This document shows positions 5,814 through 12,843 of a stretch of DNA of 14,489 nucleotides, one piece after another (position 1 is the stretch's first letter; each line of letters opens with the position of its first letter). The notes under the pieces were generated by a model. It had not been told where the DNA came from. It saw only the letters and a list, made by a program, of their open reading frames with translations, and made no database searches. The DNA is from Candidatus Uhrbacteria bacterium (GTDB lineage Bacteria; Patescibacteriota; Patescibacteriia; JACQSD01). Location of the stretch: positions 1-14,489 of the forward strand of contig JACQSD010000033.1 of NCBI GenBank assembly GCA_016206165.1. Direction: 5' to 3'. The position numbers were made by a program, and so were the translations under genes.

Positions 5814-6131
5814 ATGAATAAGGCCGAACTCATCGAGAGTGTGTCGACAAAACTCAATCTCCCAAAAAATCAGGTTGCTGATGTTGTCGAGACATCGCTC
5901 GCCACAATCACGGAAACATTGAAGACCGGTGGAGAGGTAGTCTTTGCAGGGTTTGGACAATTCCTTTCGAAGCGCCGTGAGGCGCGCATGGGCGTGAACC
6001 CACGGAAGCCTGGTGAAAAAATCTCAATCCCTGCAGTCACCGTGCCGAAGTTTAAAGCAGGAAAAGCACTGAAGGATGCATTGAAGGTAAGTGGCAACGC
6101 AGCTGTGTCTGCACCAACAACAACTGTTTAA
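5814..6131 (+). CDS. hup: HU-family DNA-binding protein
   Basis: A 105-residue nucleoid protein that binds and bends DNA as a dimer. It begins with the typical MNKAELIESVS helix. The beta-arm region carries the HU signature around VFAGFGQFLSKRREARMGVNPRKPGEKISIPA (about residues 43-74), including the conserved G-F-G-x-F turn, RxARxGxNP and the proline at the arm tip that intercalates into DNA. VPKFKAGKALKDAL forms the last helix; a short Ala/Thr/Val tail (about 94-105) extends beyond the usual 90-residue length. Upstream in-frame codons exist back to 5694, but homology begins at Met 5814, and the upstream part coincides with the structured leader. It is monocistronic, with a terminator at 6143-6175. 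Confidence 0.95.
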   Translation: MNKAELIESVSTKLNLPKNQVADVVETSLATITETLKTGGEVVFAGFGQFLSKRREARMGVNPRKPGEKISIPAVTVPKFKAGKALKDALKVSGNAAVSAPTTTV

Positions 6132-6142
6132 TAATCGTAAAT

Positions 6143-6176
6143 AAAAAGGCCATGCTCAACGCATAGCTTTTTTATT
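6143..6176 (+). terminator. hup terminator
   Basis: AAAAAGGC-CATGC (6143-6155) pairs with GCAT-A-GCTTTTTT (6161-6173), followed by ATTT. Confidence 0.75.
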
Positions 6177-6183
6177 TGGGAAA

Positions 6184-6218
6184 GAAAAGCCGTGTCTTAA
6201 AGACACAGCGTTTCTTTT
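6184..6218. terminator. Bidirectional-looking terminator between hup and tRNA-Lys
   Basis: GTGTCT-TAA-AGACAC (6192-6206) is flanked by A-rich sequence (GAAAAGC) on the left and TTTCTTTTT on the right. It can terminate the minus-strand tRNA transcript and also act on the plus strand. Confidence 0.7.
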
Positions 6219-6291
6219 TGGGTCGGGTGGGGATCGAACCCACGACATTCACCTTAAGAGGGTGCTGCTCTACCAGCTGAGCTACCGACCC
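6219..6291 (-). tRNA. tRNA-Lys (anticodon CTT)
   Basis: A full cloverleaf on the minus strand: acceptor GGGTCGG/CCGACCC with discriminator A, D-arm GCTC...GAGC, anticodon loop CTCTTAA (anticodon CTT), T-arm GTGGG-TTCGATC-CCCAC. The anticodon stem has a G-A mismatch at its outermost pair (27-43). CCA is not encoded. It reads AAG codons. Confidence 0.93.
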
Positions 6292-6301
6292 GTATTTTAA
6301 T

Positions 6302-6406
6302 TTTTTTGCGCCTGGGGGAATCCTGCTCGCCTCCGACTCGCAGTCCGGGGCGCTGCGCGCTCTCGCGCCCTTCGATTCCTGATGACATCCGATAGATGTC
6401 ATTTTT
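6302..6406. repeat. Duplicated tRNA-Arg 3' end and G+C-rich spacer
   Basis: Positions 6302-6318 repeat exactly the 17 bases at 6402-6418, which cover the flanking T-run and the 3' 12 nt of the tRNA-Arg gene; after a one-base difference in the G-run, AATC also matches. The copies are exactly 100 bp apart. Between them lies a G+C-rich segment with inverted repeats (GGAATC facing GATTCC; GGGGCGC facing GCGCCC; GACT-CGC-AGTC) and a hairpin TGACATC...GATGTCA (about 6382-6401) directly downstream of the tRNA. Confidence 0.6.
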
Positions 6407-6478
6407 TGCGCCTGGGGGGAATCGAACCCTCATCAACCGCTCCGAAGGCGGTCACTCTATCCATTGAGCTACAGGCGC
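6407..6478 (-). tRNA. tRNA-Arg (anticodon TCG)
   Basis: A complete cloverleaf on the minus strand: acceptor GCGCCTG/CAGGCGC with discriminator A, D-arm GCTC...GAGT, anticodon stem ACCGC/GCGGT around loop CTTCGGA (anticodon TCG), T-arm GAGGG-TTCGATT-CCCCC. CCA is not encoded. It reads CGA and probably other CGN codons. Confidence 0.94.
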
Positions 6479-6516
6479 ATCACAGTATCACTACACTAGC
6501 AAATTTTCGAGAAAAC

Positions 6517-6544
6517 AAAAAGAGAGGTATTACTTCTCTTTTTT
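6517..6544. terminator. pilT terminator (bidirectional)
   Basis: AAAAAGAGA (6517-6525) pairs with TCTCTTTTT (6535-6543), giving T-rich ends on both strands. It lies between the pilT stop and the tRNA-Arg gene. Confidence 0.75.
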
Positions 6545-6565
6545 GCACTGTTATTATGTTTCATC

Positions 6566-7588
6566 TCATCCAACAGTTTGTGCTTCTGCGGTTTTTGCGT
6601 CGATAGTGCCAGCACTCAAGAGGCGCTGAATATCTTGCTCAAATGTCGTCATCCCCTCTTTTGCTCCTGTCTGCATGACTGTACGCACCTGTGCAGTCTT
6701 TGCTTCGCGAATTAAATTTGCAACCGCGTGATTATTGAGGAGCACCTCACGCGTTGCGACGCGACCACCGCCCACCTTCGGGAGGAGCCTTTGTGCAATC
6801 ACTGCGCGAAGCACCATCGAAAGCTGCAAACGAATTTGCTGCTGCTGATATGGTGGAAACACGTCGATGATACGATCGATCGCTTGCGCTGCATCCGCGG
6901 TGTGGAGTGTTGCCATGACAAGGTGCCCTGTTTCTGCGCTTGTGAGCGCCGCGGCAATGGTTTCAAGATCACGCATTTCCCCAACCATGATCACATTCGG
7001 ATCTTGCCGAAGTACATGTTTCAACCCCGCGGCAAAGCTTCGCACGTCTGCGCCGACTTCCCGTTGTTTTATAATGCATTGTTTCGAGGTAAATAAAAAT
7101 TCAACTGGATCCTCGAGAGTCACGATGTGCCCACCACGCGTCATATTAATACTCTCGATCATCGAGGCGAGAAGCGTTGATTTCCCTGATCCTGTGGGAC
7201 CCGTAACAATGATGAGTCCGTCATGCTCCGTCGTCAGCGCGCGCACTGCCGGCGAAAGCCCCAGTGCTTCGAGTGTGGGAACTGTCCCATGAATGACGCG
7301 CGCAACAAGCCCCATGTGTTCATGGGCAAAGTGGATATTGACGCGAAACCTCGCCCCATCAAGCGTATATGAAAAATCAAGATCTCGTTCACTGAAGAAT
7401 TGTTCCTTCTGTTCTTTCGAAAGGAGCGTCGTGATCAACGATTCGGCAGTCTTTGCATCGAGTGGAGAAAAATCGTTGAGTTCGGTAAGGACGCCATCAA
7501 TGCGCAAAAAGGGAGAACGTCCAACAACAAGATGGACATCCGATGCATGACGCTCAACTGCGAGTTTGAAAATGTCTTGAATCGACAT
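6566..7588 (-). CDS. pilT: Type IV pilus retraction ATPase PilT
   Basis: A 340-residue cytoplasmic hexameric ATPase that powers pilus disassembly, used for twitching, adhesion or DNA uptake. An N-terminal PAS-like domain begins with the family hallmark ASDVHL (15-20) and includes LRIDG (28-32). The ATPase core carries Walker A GPTGSGKST (130-138), Asp box TLEDPVEF (157-164), atypical Walker B VIMVGEMRD (199-207) and His box GHLVMATLHT (221-230). AVANLIRE (288-295) approximates the AIRNLIRE motif linked to retraction and distinguishes PilT from PilB/GspE. Length is typical. No Shine-Dalgarno site precedes the ATG; the upstream 65 bp are short repeats. No other pilus genes are nearby. Confidence 0.95.
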   Translation of the reverse strand: MSIQDIFKLAVERHASDVHLVVGRSPFLRIDGVLTELNDFSPLDAKTAESLITTLLSKEQKEQFFSERDLDFSYTLDGARFRVNIHFAHEHMGLVARVIHGTVPTLEALGLSPAVRALTTEHDGLIIVTGPTGSGKSTLLASMIESINMTRGGHIVTLEDPVEFLFTSKQCIIKQREVGADVRSFAAGLKHVLRQDPNVIMVGEMRDLETIAAALTSAETGHLVMATLHTADAAQAIDRIIDVFPPYQQQQIRLQLSMVLRAVIAQRLLPKVGGGRVATREVLLNNHAVANLIREAKTAQVRTVMQTGAKEGMTTFEQDIQRLLSAGTIDAKTAEAQTVG

Positions 7589-7651
7589 AAAAAACTAAAG
7601 AACGGATAAACGCATGAACGTAAGAACGTTTTTTAGTTCTTCCGTTCTTAT
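7589..7651. repeat. Short-word repeats between rnc and pilT
   Basis: AAGAAC-type words recur in both orientations: AAGAACGGA (7598-7606) faces TCCGTTCTT (7641-7649), with AAGAACG (7622-7628) and AGTTCTT in between. The palindromic layout can fold into a hairpin; no gene is present. Confidence 0.6.
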
Positions 7652-7665
7652 GTGCTTCAGTTTGC

Positions 7666-8358
7666 CTACCACCCTTTCATTTCGATTGCCTTCTCTGCCG
7701 CGGCGACTTGTGCTTCTTGTTTCGACGTCCCTTGTCCTTCGGTAATACACTCGTCACCAAGGTAGACGCCAACAGTGAATTGTTTTAAGTGGTCGGGCCC
7801 GATTTCGGAGAGCACCCGATAACTTGGCGTAACCCCGATGAGTTCCTGCGCCATTTCCTGAAATTTACTCTTCGGATCAAGATATAATTTGTGTTCCAGA
7901 ATGTACGGCAACTTGACAAGGATATATTCGTGGATGAATGTTGATGCACTCGCTATGCCTTGGTCAAGATAAATTGCACCAATAATCGCTTCCATGGCGT
8001 TCGCTAAAATATATTGCCGCGCTTTTGATTGTTTATCTTGGGCCTCACCGCGCGAGAGGTAAAGATATGCTTCAATGCCGAGATCTTGACCTATAGAAGA
8101 AAGCATTGTTGCATTCACCAGGCTCGCGCGCCAGTTCGTGAGATCCCCTTCTGGTGAATCAGGATATGTTTCGTAAAGGTACTCGGTAACGACAAGCTCA
8201 AGCACCGCATCTCCTAAAAATTCAAGGCGTTCATTGTGTCCAAGACGAAAATCGGGGTGCTCATTCAAATATGACCGATGCACCACTGCCTGTTGTAAGA
8301 AATCAATATTTTTAAATGGTATACGAATCGCCGTTGCGAAACGAGTAATATCTTCCAT
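7666..8358 (-). CDS. rnc: Ribonuclease III
   Basis: A 230-residue double-strand-specific endoribonuclease that processes rRNA precursors and structured RNAs as a dimer. The catalytic domain has the signature NERLEFLGDAVLE (42-54), with E43, E46 and D50 as the expected metal-site residues, and the second site ANAMEAIIGAIYLD (119-132). There the usual Asp is Asn120, while the essential Glu is kept as E123. The C-terminal dsRNA-binding domain spans about 161-230 (FQEMAQELIG, then the GTSKQEAQVAAAEKAIE helix). I chose ATG 8358, preceded by GGAAG with 6 nt spacing, over a GTG five codons upstream. It lies 68 nt after nusB, consistent with a shared transcript. Confidence 0.95.
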   Translation of the reverse strand: MEDITRFATAIRIPFKNIDFLQQAVVHRSYLNEHPDFRLGHNERLEFLGDAVLELVVTEYLYETYPDSPEGDLTNWRASLVNATMLSSIGQDLGIEAYLYLSRGEAQDKQSKARQYILANAMEAIIGAIYLDQGIASASTFIHEYILVKLPYILEHKLYLDPKSKFQEMAQELIGVTPSYRVLSEIGPDHLKQFTVGVYLGDECITEGQGTSKQEAQVAAAEKAIEMKGW

Positions 8359-8426
8359 ACAAATCTTCCACACTTGTCACGAGACAATGCGAGTGCATGG
8401 GTGCCGTGATAAGAGAGGAAGGAAAA

Positions 8427-8906
8427 TTATTTTTCAAGGGCGCTTTCGCCAGTATCGCCCGTTTCAATATCAATTTTTTTCATTTGATGGCTCCGTGCCA
8501 TATCGCGATAAATAGCGCCGAGCACACCATTGACAAATCGGCCCGATGACTCACCTCCAAATGTCTTTGCAAGTTCAATCGCTTCATTAATCGCAACCTT
8601 CGAGGGAATATCCTGCGAAAATCGGAGTTCGTAGATACCAATGCGAAGCACATTCCGATCAACAGGAGTGATCTGTTCAATGGGCCACTCCGGCGCATAC
8701 CGCGCAATCAATGCATCAACTTCCGGGAGATTCCGGAGAATTTGTTTTAATAATTCACGAGCAAACCCTCCATCATCAAAATCCGGAGCAAACTCCTTCA
8801 CGTTATGTGCGAGTGATTCGGGAAGAGTCTCTATTTTTTGCCCACGAAAATCCCATTCAAAAAGCGACTGCATGGCGATCGTTCGTGAGAGATGCCTATT
8901 TGACAT
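8427..8906 (-). CDS. nusB: Transcription antitermination factor NusB
   Basis: A 159-residue all-helical RNA-binding protein that, with NusE (S10), binds boxA of rRNA leaders and keeps RNA polymerase in antitermination mode. It starts with the typical SNRHLSRTIAMQSLFEWDF helix and ends in the family motif INEAIELAKTFGGESSGRFVNGVLGAI (about 114-140). A charged tail of about 20 residues extends beyond the usual core. No Shine-Dalgarno site is seen before the ATG. It lies between rpmF and rnc, a setting that fits an information-processing operon. Confidence 0.95.
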   Translation of the reverse strand: MSNRHLSRTIAMQSLFEWDFRGQKIETLPESLAHNVKEFAPDFDDGGFARELLKQILRNLPEVDALIARYAPEWPIEQITPVDRNVLRIGIYELRFSQDIPSKVAINEAIELAKTFGGESSGRFVNGVLGAIYRDMARSHQMKKIDIETGDTGESALEK

Positions 8907-8923
8907 TGCAGACTGCTGCTTCT

Positions 8924-8957
8924 TGCAGCTAGCAGCTAGCAGCTAGCAGCTAGTTGC
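8924..8957. repeat. Tandem 7-bp repeat between rpmF and nusB
   Basis: The 7-bp unit AGCAGCT/CTAGCAG occurs about four times in tandem, bounded by TTGCAG on the right and CTTGCAG on the left. Because AGCT is self-complementary, the whole tract can also pair with itself. Confidence 0.8.
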
Positions 8958-8966
8958 AGAAACATA

Positions 8967-9161
8967 CTACTTCTTTTTCTTCGGTGCGGAAATTTTAAGC
9001 ACCGCGCGTCCGACGTATGTACCACAAAACTGACATGCGTGATGCGGTAACACTGCCTTTTTGCACTGTGCGCATGACGTCGTCTGCACTTTTTTCAATG
9101 CAAAGTGTGATGCACGTCTCCGTTTATCGCCCGATGTTCGTCGATGACCAGGAAGAGCCAT
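8967..9161 (-). CDS. rpmF: 50S ribosomal protein L32
   Basis: A 64-residue small basic protein of the large ribosomal subunit. It has the typical start MALPGHRRTSGDKRRRASH and a zinc-ribbon of two CxxC pairs (C30/C33 and C43/C46); a Lys-rich tail ends the chain. The usual family start MAVPKxRxSxxRRxxRRSH is recognisable with changes. It is read in the same direction as, and upstream of, nusB and downstream of gyrA. No Shine-Dalgarno site is evident. Confidence 0.93.
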   Translation of the reverse strand: MALPGHRRTSGDKRRRASHFALKKVQTTSCAQCKKAVLPHHACQFCGTYVGRAVLKISAPKKKK

Positions 9162-9167
9162 ATGGTG

Positions 9168-9247
9168 GAATTCAGAATGATGAATTCAGAATGATGAATG
9201 TGGTCATTATTCTGAATTTTGCATTCTGCATTTTGCATTCTCAATTC
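9168..9247. repeat. Tandem and inverted GAATTCAGAATGAT repeats between gyrA and rpmF
   Basis: The 14-bp unit GAATTCAGAATGAT is present twice in tandem (9168-9181, 9182-9195). It is followed by an inverted copy that forms a 15-bp stem with one G-T pair (9183-9197 with 9204-9218, loop ATGTGG). Repeats of GCATTCT/TGCATTTT follow up to 9247. The hairpin may end the gyrA transcript; no gene is present. Confidence 0.8.
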
Positions 9248-9249
9248 TA

Positions 9250-11739
9250 CTACACGAGCGTCACGGATGCAACTCTGTCCCCTGTTTCTTTGAACCGCAT
9301 CACCCGCACCCCTTGTGTTGCACGCCCCACAACAGAGATACTCTTTGCCGCAAGACGAATCACTTGCCCCTTTGCCGAAACAACGATGAGATCGCCATGG
9401 ACGCCTTCGGGCAACGCATCAAGATCAAGAACGAATGTACTTACAAGCGCTCCTGTTTTCTCTGTAATATTCGCCGTCTTAATTCCTGACCCGCCACGAC
9501 GCTGCACTTTATATTGGGTGAGTGCTGTTCGCTTCCCAAATCCATGATCCATCACCGAAAGCAGTTGCGCATTCCGCGATCCCTTTTCTTGTACCATGTC
9601 CATGCCGACGACCGTATCATTCCCTTTCAATCGAATACCACGAACGCCTGCTGCAGTGCGGCCCATTGGACGCACGTCTGCTTCTTTGAAACGGATCGCT
9701 TGACCACGCTTCGTCACAATGACCACTTCGTCACTCCCCTTCGACGGCTTCACCCAGGTGAGTTCGTCACCATCTTTCAATTTGAGCGCAATAAGCCCCG
9801 ACCGCCGCACCGTGGCAAACGCGTCGATGGCAACTTTCTTAATCACCCCGTGTGTCGTTACCATGACAAGATATTTCACCTGCTTCAAATCTGCAGCAGA
9901 CAATATGGTCGTCACTTTCTCGCCTGGAGCAAGCTGCAAAAAATTCACGATCGCTTGCCCCTTTGCCGCGCGCGATGCTTCAGGAACTTCATGGGCACGG
10001 AGCTGGAAGACACGCCCACGACTCGTAAAGAAGAGGAGGTTTGTATGCGTGGTCGTTGCGAGTAAGTGATCAACCGTGTCTTCTTCCTTTGTCGTCAACC
10101 CAATCACTCCCTTCCCACCACGCGTCTGCGTTCGGAACGTTTCTGGCGGTAATCGCTTCAAATATCCATCGCGTGTGAGGAGCACGAGTGACGCTTCGTT
10201 CGGAATGAGATCCTCTTCCGAAAACTCCCCCACCGGATGACTCACAATATCGGTGCGCCGTGGCGTTGCGTATTTTTCTTTCACTGCTTTGAGTTCTGCA
10301 ATAATGATGCCGAGGATACGTTTTGGATTCTTCAAGATCTCCTCAAGTTCTTTGATTAATTTCTTTTTCTCCTTCAACTCCTCTTCCACCTTCAAGCGTT
10401 CAAGATTCGCGAGTTGTTGGAGGCGCATCTCAAGGATCGCGATTGCTTGCCGCTCGGAAAGTCTGAACTTCTTCATTAAATTAACTTTTGCGTCATCACG
10501 GTCTTTTGATTTTTTGATCGTCGCAATAATTGCATCGATATCCTCAAGCGCCATCACGAGTCCCTCTAAAATATGTGCGCGCTCTTTTGTTTTCGCGAGG
10601 TCAAATTGTGTGCGTCGTGTGATGACGTCTTTCCGGTGCTTCACATACTCTTCAAGCATCATCTTCAATGTGAGCACCCGCGGTTGAATGCCGTCGACGA
10701 GCGCGAGCATATTCACGTGGAACGTCCCTTGCAGTTGCGTGTACTGAAAAAGTTGATTCAAAACCTTCTTCGGATACGCGTCTTTCTTGAGCTCAATAAC
10801 GACACGGACACCATCTTTGTTTGATTCGTCACGGAGATCGCGAATGCCTTCAATTTTCTTCTCTTTTACAAAATTTGCGATTGTCTCAAGGAGGGTTGCC
10901 TTATTCACCTGATACGGAACTTCCGTTACCAAAATATCATACGCGTCACCGCGCTCGACAATATCTGTCTTCGCACGCATGACAATCGGGCCCTTGCCCG
11001 TGGCCTGTGCCGCCTTAATATCGTGCGTACTATAGATGATGCCTCCGGTTGGAAAATCTGGCCCTTTAATAATCGCAGAGAGTTCTCCAATGTCGCAATC
11101 CGGATGCTCGAGGAGATAGATTGTTCCGTCACAAAGTTCTCCTAAATTATGTGGCGGGATATCCGTTGCCATACCAACGGCAATGCCCACACTCCCGTTC
11201 AACAGAAGATTCGGAAATATTGCGGGAAGCACACGCGGCTCTTCATGCGAGCCATCATAGTTTGGACCAAAAGGAACAGTTTCCTTATCAATATCACGGA
11301 GCAGTTCCTCGGCAATACCGGCAAGACGTGCTTCGGTGTATCGCATCGCTGCAGCAGAATCGCCATCCATGGATCCGAAGTTACCCTGGCCTTGCACGAG
11401 CGGCACGCGCATCGCAAAATCCTGCGCCATACGAACGAGGGTATCATAGATAGCAGAGTCGCCATGTGGGTGGTAGTTCCCCATTGCGTGACCAACAATC
11501 TTTGCGGACTTCTGATATTTTGCTGTTGGACGCAAGCCCATCTCATGCATGGAATACAAAATACGCCGATGCACGGGCTTCAAACCGTCACGGACGTCCG
11601 GCAACGCACGCATCACAATCACGGACATCGCATAATCCAAATACGATGTCTGCATTTCACGTTCAATGGGTTGGTTCTGCACTGTGCCAAGCCCTTTGAA
11701 CGCTGCGGCATTCTCTGTTTTTGTCTTTCGTTCCGCCAT
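9250..11739 (-). CDS. gyrA: DNA gyrase subunit A
   Basis: An 829-residue breakage-reunion subunit of DNA gyrase, which introduces negative supercoils together with GyrB. The winged-helix/tower domain contains the catalytic Tyr134 in AAAMRYTEARL. The quinolone-pocket segment HPHGDSAIYD (90-99) keeps Ser95 and Asp99, the residues found in drug-susceptible enzymes. A coiled-coil tower region lies at about 370-480. The C-terminal beta-pinwheel contains a GyrA box QTRGGKG (538-544), one residue off the QRRGGKG consensus, marking a gyrase rather than a ParC. GyrB is not in the window. The 142 bp upstream are almost wholly a palindromic element; no Shine-Dalgarno site with normal spacing precedes the ATG. 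A weak TTGATC-N18-TTCTAC pair lies 8 nt before the ATG. Confidence 0.97.
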   Translation of the reverse strand: MAERKTKTENAAAFKGLGTVQNQPIEREMQTSYLDYAMSVIVMRALPDVRDGLKPVHRRILYSMHEMGLRPTAKYQKSAKIVGHAMGNYHPHGDSAIYDTLVRMAQDFAMRVPLVQGQGNFGSMDGDSAAAMRYTEARLAGIAEELLRDIDKETVPFGPNYDGSHEEPRVLPAIFPNLLLNGSVGIAVGMATDIPPHNLGELCDGTIYLLEHPDCDIGELSAIIKGPDFPTGGIIYSTHDIKAAQATGKGPIVMRAKTDIVERGDAYDILVTEVPYQVNKATLLETIANFVKEKKIEGIRDLRDESNKDGVRVVIELKKDAYPKKVLNQLFQYTQLQGTFHVNMLALVDGIQPRVLTLKMMLEEYVKHRKDVITRRTQFDLAKTKERAHILEGLVMALEDIDAIIATIKKSKDRDDAKVNLMKKFRLSERQAIAILEMRLQQLANLERLKVEEELKEKKKLIKELEEILKNPKRILGIIIAELKAVKEKYATPRRTDIVSHPVGEFSEEDLIPNEASLVLLTRDGYLKRLPPETFRTQTRGGKGVIGLTTKEEDTVDHLLATTTHTNLLFFTSRGRVFQLRAHEVPEASRAAKGQAIVNFLQLAPGEKVTTILSAADLKQVKYLVMVTTHGVIKKVAIDAFATVRRSGLIALKLKDGDELTWVKPSKGSDEVVIVTKRGQAIRFKEADVRPMGRTAAGVRGIRLKGNDTVVGMDMVQEKGSRNAQLLSVMDHGFGKRTALTQYKVQRRGGSGIKTANITEKTGALVSTFVLDLDALPEGVHGDLIVVSAKGQVIRLAAKSISVVGRATQGVRVMRFKETGDRVASVTLV

Positions 11740-11740
11740 A

Positions 11741-11875
11741 CCCTGTAGTAGAACTTCGCCTGATCCTGACGGATCAATTGACGAATGTTGCGCGTATAAT
11801 TTTTACCTCCATGCTCCCTCGAGTGAACTTTGAACGTCATGCCGAAGGCGGACGTGGCGAAGTTTCACTACAGGG
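11741..11875. repeat. MITE-like palindromic element upstream of gyrA
   Basis: Terminal inverted repeats of 20 bp (11741-11760 and 11856-11875) agree at 18 positions; they begin CCCTGTAGT and end AACTTCGCC. The 95-bp interior has its own hairpins: ACGTC..GCC-GAA-GGC..GACGT (11834-11855) and TGATCC-TGAC-GGATCA (about 11761-11776). The element occupies nearly the whole gap between the membrane-protein gene and gyrA, so the gyrA promoter must lie within or beyond it. A related string is present near 3920-3936. Confidence 0.7.
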
Positions 11876-11881
11876 CATACT

Positions 11882-12832
11882 CTACTTCAATCGTACCGTC
11901 GTTAAGAATGTTTGTAATATTTTTTTATGCTCCTCGTCAGTTCCGAGGATTGAAAACTCGAAAATGAATGTTCCTTGCCGCACACTCACAATCGTTGATG
12001 GAAATACTTGTGCAACATCATGAAATGCAACTGCACGAATGCCATCGACATACACCGTTTCTGTCCCACCGCGTGCCGCTTGATACAAATTCGTTCGGTT
12101 CGCCTCTGTATAAAATTGCTTTAATGTCTTCCGTTCTGGATTTGTACGGACATCAATAAAAAGTTCGCTTATTCCTCCAGTTGTTCCATTCGATGTATAT
12201 CGTGTAAATGCTGCCACGCGCTCACCACCAATAGACTTTGTATCAAGCGCCCACCCAAGCGGATACCGCGCTTGAATGCGGGGGCTTTCCGATGTATAGA
12301 GCTGCCAAGTTTTTATATCAAAGTTGATCCCCTCCGTTGTTGCTGTTTTTTCTGTTGCTGTATTCCGCAATCGTTCTTCGAGCTCCTTTACCGCATCAGG
12401 CGACAATGTCGTTGTTCCATCTGCTGATTTTTTTTCCTTGGCGAAGCGCTCTTCAATGAGTGTCGTGATGGACGAAAAATTCTGTTGAAATTCCTGGACT
12501 GTTTTCCCTAATTCATCCCGCATGGCAACGGACGATTTTATCGCGCCTTCATCCATGACCCCTTGCACATTCCATCGAAATAAGAGAATCCAGACACCAA
12601 TGATGGCAACTCCGATCACGCTCACAATACTCCATAGGAGAACTCTTCGATTGTTCGGTTCCTGGCCACCTTCCGGTAAAGCGGCGGCCACAATCACCGG
12701 CGCTTCCATTGTCGGAATTTTAGTTTTTGTCGATACTTTTCTCTTGCGCTTTGGTTTTTGAACAACAACAACGTCTTGAGTTGTGTCTCTGATCTCGATC
12801 CCATCATATATTTTTTTTATCCTCCTTGACAT
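11882..12832 (-). CDS. Single-pass membrane protein with PsbP-like C-terminal domain, unknown function
   Basis: 316 residues. A charged cytoplasmic N-terminus (1-62, with the basic patch KPKRKRKVSTKTK at 26-38) precedes one transmembrane helix (about 64-86). A linker with helical, Glu/Lys-rich segments (about 95-165) follows. The extracytoplasmic C-terminal domain (about 171-316) begins WQLYTSESPRIQARYPLGW and ends ILQTFLTTVRLK; the YPxGW opening and final short strand resemble PsbP-like/MOG1 lipoprotein domains, a weak pattern-based suggestion. No catalytic residues are evident. It starts 11 nt after the metallo-beta-lactamase-fold gene, so the two are probably one operon. AAGGTG lies 7 nt before the ATG as Shine-Dalgarno sequence; the same bases (TAAGGT) also resemble the -10 box seen for the Wzz-like gene. 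Confidence 0.75.
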   Translation of the reverse strand: MSRRIKKIYDGIEIRDTTQDVVVVQKPKRKRKVSTKTKIPTMEAPVIVAAALPEGGQEPNNRRVLLWSIVSVIGVAIIGVWILLFRWNVQGVMDEGAIKSSVAMRDELGKTVQEFQQNFSSITTLIEERFAKEKKSADGTTTLSPDAVKELEERLRNTATEKTATTEGINFDIKTWQLYTSESPRIQARYPLGWALDTKSIGGERVAAFTRYTSNGTTGGISELFIDVRTNPERKTLKQFYTEANRTNLYQAARGGTETVYVDGIRAVAFHDVAQVFPSTIVSVRQGTFIFEFSILGTDEEHKKILQTFLTTVRLK

Positions 12833-12843
12833 TGCAATACACC

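Noticed and set aside
6172..6436. Short minus-strand frames over the tRNA genes (peptides such as GSVAQLVEQHP)
   Set aside because: These are the familiar false translations of tRNA sequence; the cloverleafs of tRNA-Lys and tRNA-Arg explain them.
8924..8957. Repeated AGCAGCT units considered as a CRISPR array
   Set aside because: Units are 7 bp and directly contiguous, with no spacers and no cas genes nearby.
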